From Achromobacter spanius (GTDB taxonomy: Bacteria; Pseudomonadota; Gammaproteobacteria; Burkholderiales; Burkholderiaceae_B): a stretch of DNA of 64,000 nt. The stretch lies in NCBI RefSeq assembly GCF_003994415.1, contig NZ_CP034689.1:620001-684000 (forward strand), read 5' to 3'. The notes under the pieces are model-generated. The model did no database searches, was not told the DNA's origin, and saw nothing but the letters and a program-made list of their open reading frames with translations. The position numbers and the translations under genes are program-made. Numbering within the stretch: position 1 is the stretch's first letter; each line of letters opens with the position of its first letter. Shown here piece after piece: positions 62,535 through 64,000 of the stretch.

Positions 62535-62590
62535 CGACGTTCAGGGTTGCTATTTGCTAATTGCCTTTGGCTATTCGCTATTCGTTATTC
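62535..62590. repeat. Degenerate GCTATTC-type short repeat
   Basis: The gap between the deacylase stop and dadA holds an AT-richer run of near repeats: TTGCTATTTGCTAATTGC and GGCTATTCGCTATTCGTTAT. It differs in base composition from its surroundings. No function is evident; slippage origin is likely. Confidence 0.5.
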
Positions 62591-62593
62591 GCT

Positions 62594-64000
62594 TCACGTA
62601 GCGCTTGCGTTACAGGCCGCCCAGGCCGGTGTTTCGAAGCCGGGGGCGGCGCGCTCGTCGCCGCGCAGCAGGCGGCCCGGGCGGGCGCCGGTGGGCGCGC
62701 CGTTTTCCTCGACCACTTGGCCATTGACCAGCACCGCGTGGATGCCGGTGGACGGCAGCGTAGGCTCGGCAAAGCTGGCCAGGTCGGCGACGGTGGCGGC
62801 GTCGAACACCACCACGTCGGCATAACAGCCGGCGCGCAATACGCCGCGGTCTTTCAAGCCGAATTGCGCGGCGGTCAGGCTCGTCATGCGGCGCACGGCT
62901 TCTTCCAGGCCCAGCACGCGCATCTCGCGCACGTAGCGCGCCAGCACGCGCGAAAACGCGCCCCACAAACGGGGGTGCGGGCGCTGGTCATGCGGCAGGC
63001 CGTCCGACCCGATCATGACGCTGCCATGCCCGATGACCCGTTTGACGTCGGCTTCATCCATCGAAAAATAAATGGCGCCGCCCGGCGACAGTTCTTCGGC
63101 CAGGCGGGTAGGGTCCTTGCCTTCACGCGCGGCCAGTTCGCGCAGGTCCACGCCCTGGATTTCCGGGCGCGTTTGCGACCACGTCACGATGATCTTTTCG
63201 CCCGCCGCCACGCGGCGCGGTTCCAGAATGGTGGACGACGCGGCGTAGGGGTAGACATCCATGCCCACGGGTTGGTCAGCGCGCACGCGGTCGAACAGCG
63301 CCAGCGTTTGCGCGGTGCGTCCGTGGTTGTGCTTGCCGGTGACCTTGTGGTGCGACAGGATGGCCGGCACGTCCGCCGCGCGGCCAATCAGGAAGGCTTC
63401 TTCCATGGCGTCGCAAACGTGGTCGGCTTCGTCGCGCAGGTGCGTGGTGTACAGGCCGCGCCAGGCCTTCAAGGGCTCGGCCACGCCGATCACTTCCTCG
63501 GTGCTGGCGTGCATGGCGGTGGGGTAGTACAGGCCCGTGGACAAGCCGGCGGCACCCGCCGCCATGGCCTCGTCCAGCGCGCGTCGCATGGTGGCGATCT
63601 CGCCTTTGTCAGCGGGGCGGTCCAGCCGGTCCATGGCCGATACGCGCAAGCTGGAATGGCCCACCAGCGCCAGGCTGTTGACGGCGGCGGGCGTGGCTTC
63701 CAGCGCGTCGGCGTAGTCCTGCATGCGGGCGTAGAGTTCCCCCGTGTGCTTGGCCAGCAGGTTCAGCGGGGGCGGCACCACGTCGCCCGGCGTGCGCACC
63801 GGCGCCAGGCTGATGCCGCAGTTGCCGGTGACCACGGTGGTGATGCCCTGGCTGACTTTGGGCCGCATCAGCGGCGTGCCCAGCAGCGCGCGGTCATCGT
63901 GGGTATGGCAATCGATGAAGCCCGGTGACACCACCTTGCCGGTGGCGTCCAGGCGGCGCCGCGCGCGCCATTGTGCGCCGTCGCCGATGGCCGCGATGCG
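62594..64000 (-). CDS. N-acyl-D-amino-acid deacylase (D-aminoacylase), 5' end outside window
   Basis: Amidohydrolase-superfamily enzyme of which about 469 residues are visible; the N-terminus lies beyond base 64000. Metal-site motifs are GFIDCHTHDD (HxH), GNCGISLAPV with the bridging-type cysteine, SHHKVTGKHNHGR and GSDGLPHDQRPHPR. It frees D-amino acids from N-acyl forms. The C-terminus ends in NASAT. It is followed by dadA, giving a simple two-step route: deacylation, then oxidative deamination. Confidence 0.93.
   Translation of the reverse strand, partial: RIAAIGDGAQWRARRRLDATGKVVSPGFIDCHTHDDRALLGTPLMRPKVSQGITTVVTGNCGISLAPVRTPGDVVPPPLNLLAKHTGELYARMQDYADALEATPAAVNSLALVGHSSLRVSAMDRLDRPADKGEIATMRRALDEAMAAGAAGLSTGLYYPTAMHASTEEVIGVAEPLKAWRGLYTTHLRDEADHVCDAMEEAFLIGRAADVPAILSHHKVTGKHNHGRTAQTLALFDRVRADQPVGMDVYPYAASSTILEPRRVAAGEKIIVTWSQTRPEIQGVDLRELAAREGKDPTRLAEELSPGGAIYFSMDEADVKRVIGHGSVMIGSDGLPHDQRPHPRLWGAFSRVLARYVREMRVLGLEEAVRRMTSLTAAQFGLKDRGVLRAGCYADVVVFDAATVADLASFAEPTLPSTGIHAVLVNGQVVEENGAPTGARPGRLLRGDERAAPGFETPAWAACNASAT

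Overview
The window is a dense, GC-rich chromosomal segment. Its gene content and order (ubiE/ubiJ/ubiB, a divergent btuB/metH pair, DUF3460-scpA-panC, pilD-coaE-zapD, an mdtABC-type pump with its own OMF, and Bug/TctC solute receptors) point to a betaproteobacterium of the Alcaligenaceae, most like Achromobacter or Bordetella. That placement is by recognition only. About 49 protein genes are supported. I saw no rRNA, tRNA, prophage, insertion sequence or CRISPR array.

Layout. 1-3.8 kb: copper resistance (copR, copS, partial copA, all minus) with a cop-box-like palindrome lying on the copS stop codon. 3.9-6.0 kb: phoR/phoB (minus) with a Pho-box-like promoter. 6.1-10.5 kb: ubiE, a Tim44-like membrane protein, ubiJ and ubiB. 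10.6-16.2 kb: a ferritin-like diiron protein, rfaE2, then on the minus strand a TolC-type channel, a Pcm-like methyltransferase, thiD and thiG. 16.4-23.7 kb: a cobalamin locus: btuF and btuB (minus, each broken by a single missing base in a G/C run), a compact cobalamin riboswitch ahead of btuB, and divergent B12-dependent metH.

23.9-34.2 kb: an amidase divergent from an FCD-type GntR regulator with four TGGT-N2/3-ACCA sites between them. Then come two tandem solute-binding proteins, a zinc polyol/hexonate dehydrogenase, two ABC permeases, an ABC ATPase, a D-mannonate dehydratase with all known ManD catalytic positions, and a fructuronate reductase-type enzyme. Read together this looks like import of a hexonate (for example L-gulonate or L-idonate), oxidation to fructuronate, reduction to mannonate and dehydration to KDG.

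34.2-44.4 kb: a methyltransferase, an HTH regulator, mutY, a fused indolepyruvate ferredoxin oxidoreductase, a tandem array of a 66-bp REP-like unit, glpK and an MFS exporter. 44.5-50.5 kb: housekeeping genes DUF3460, scpA, panC, a LuxR-HTH protein, an NlpE-like lipoprotein, pilD, coaE and zapD. 50.9-59.9 kb: an MdtABC-OMF RND efflux operon. 60.1-64 kb: a Bug receptor with an operator over its start site, a DadA-like dehydrogenase and a partial N-acyl-D-amino-acid deacylase, probably for D-amino acid use.

The most unusual signals are the REP-like family whose units begin exactly at the stop codons of three genes (iorAB-like, glpK, zapD), the paired frameshifts in the B12 uptake genes, and the hexonate ABC cluster with its four-site operator.
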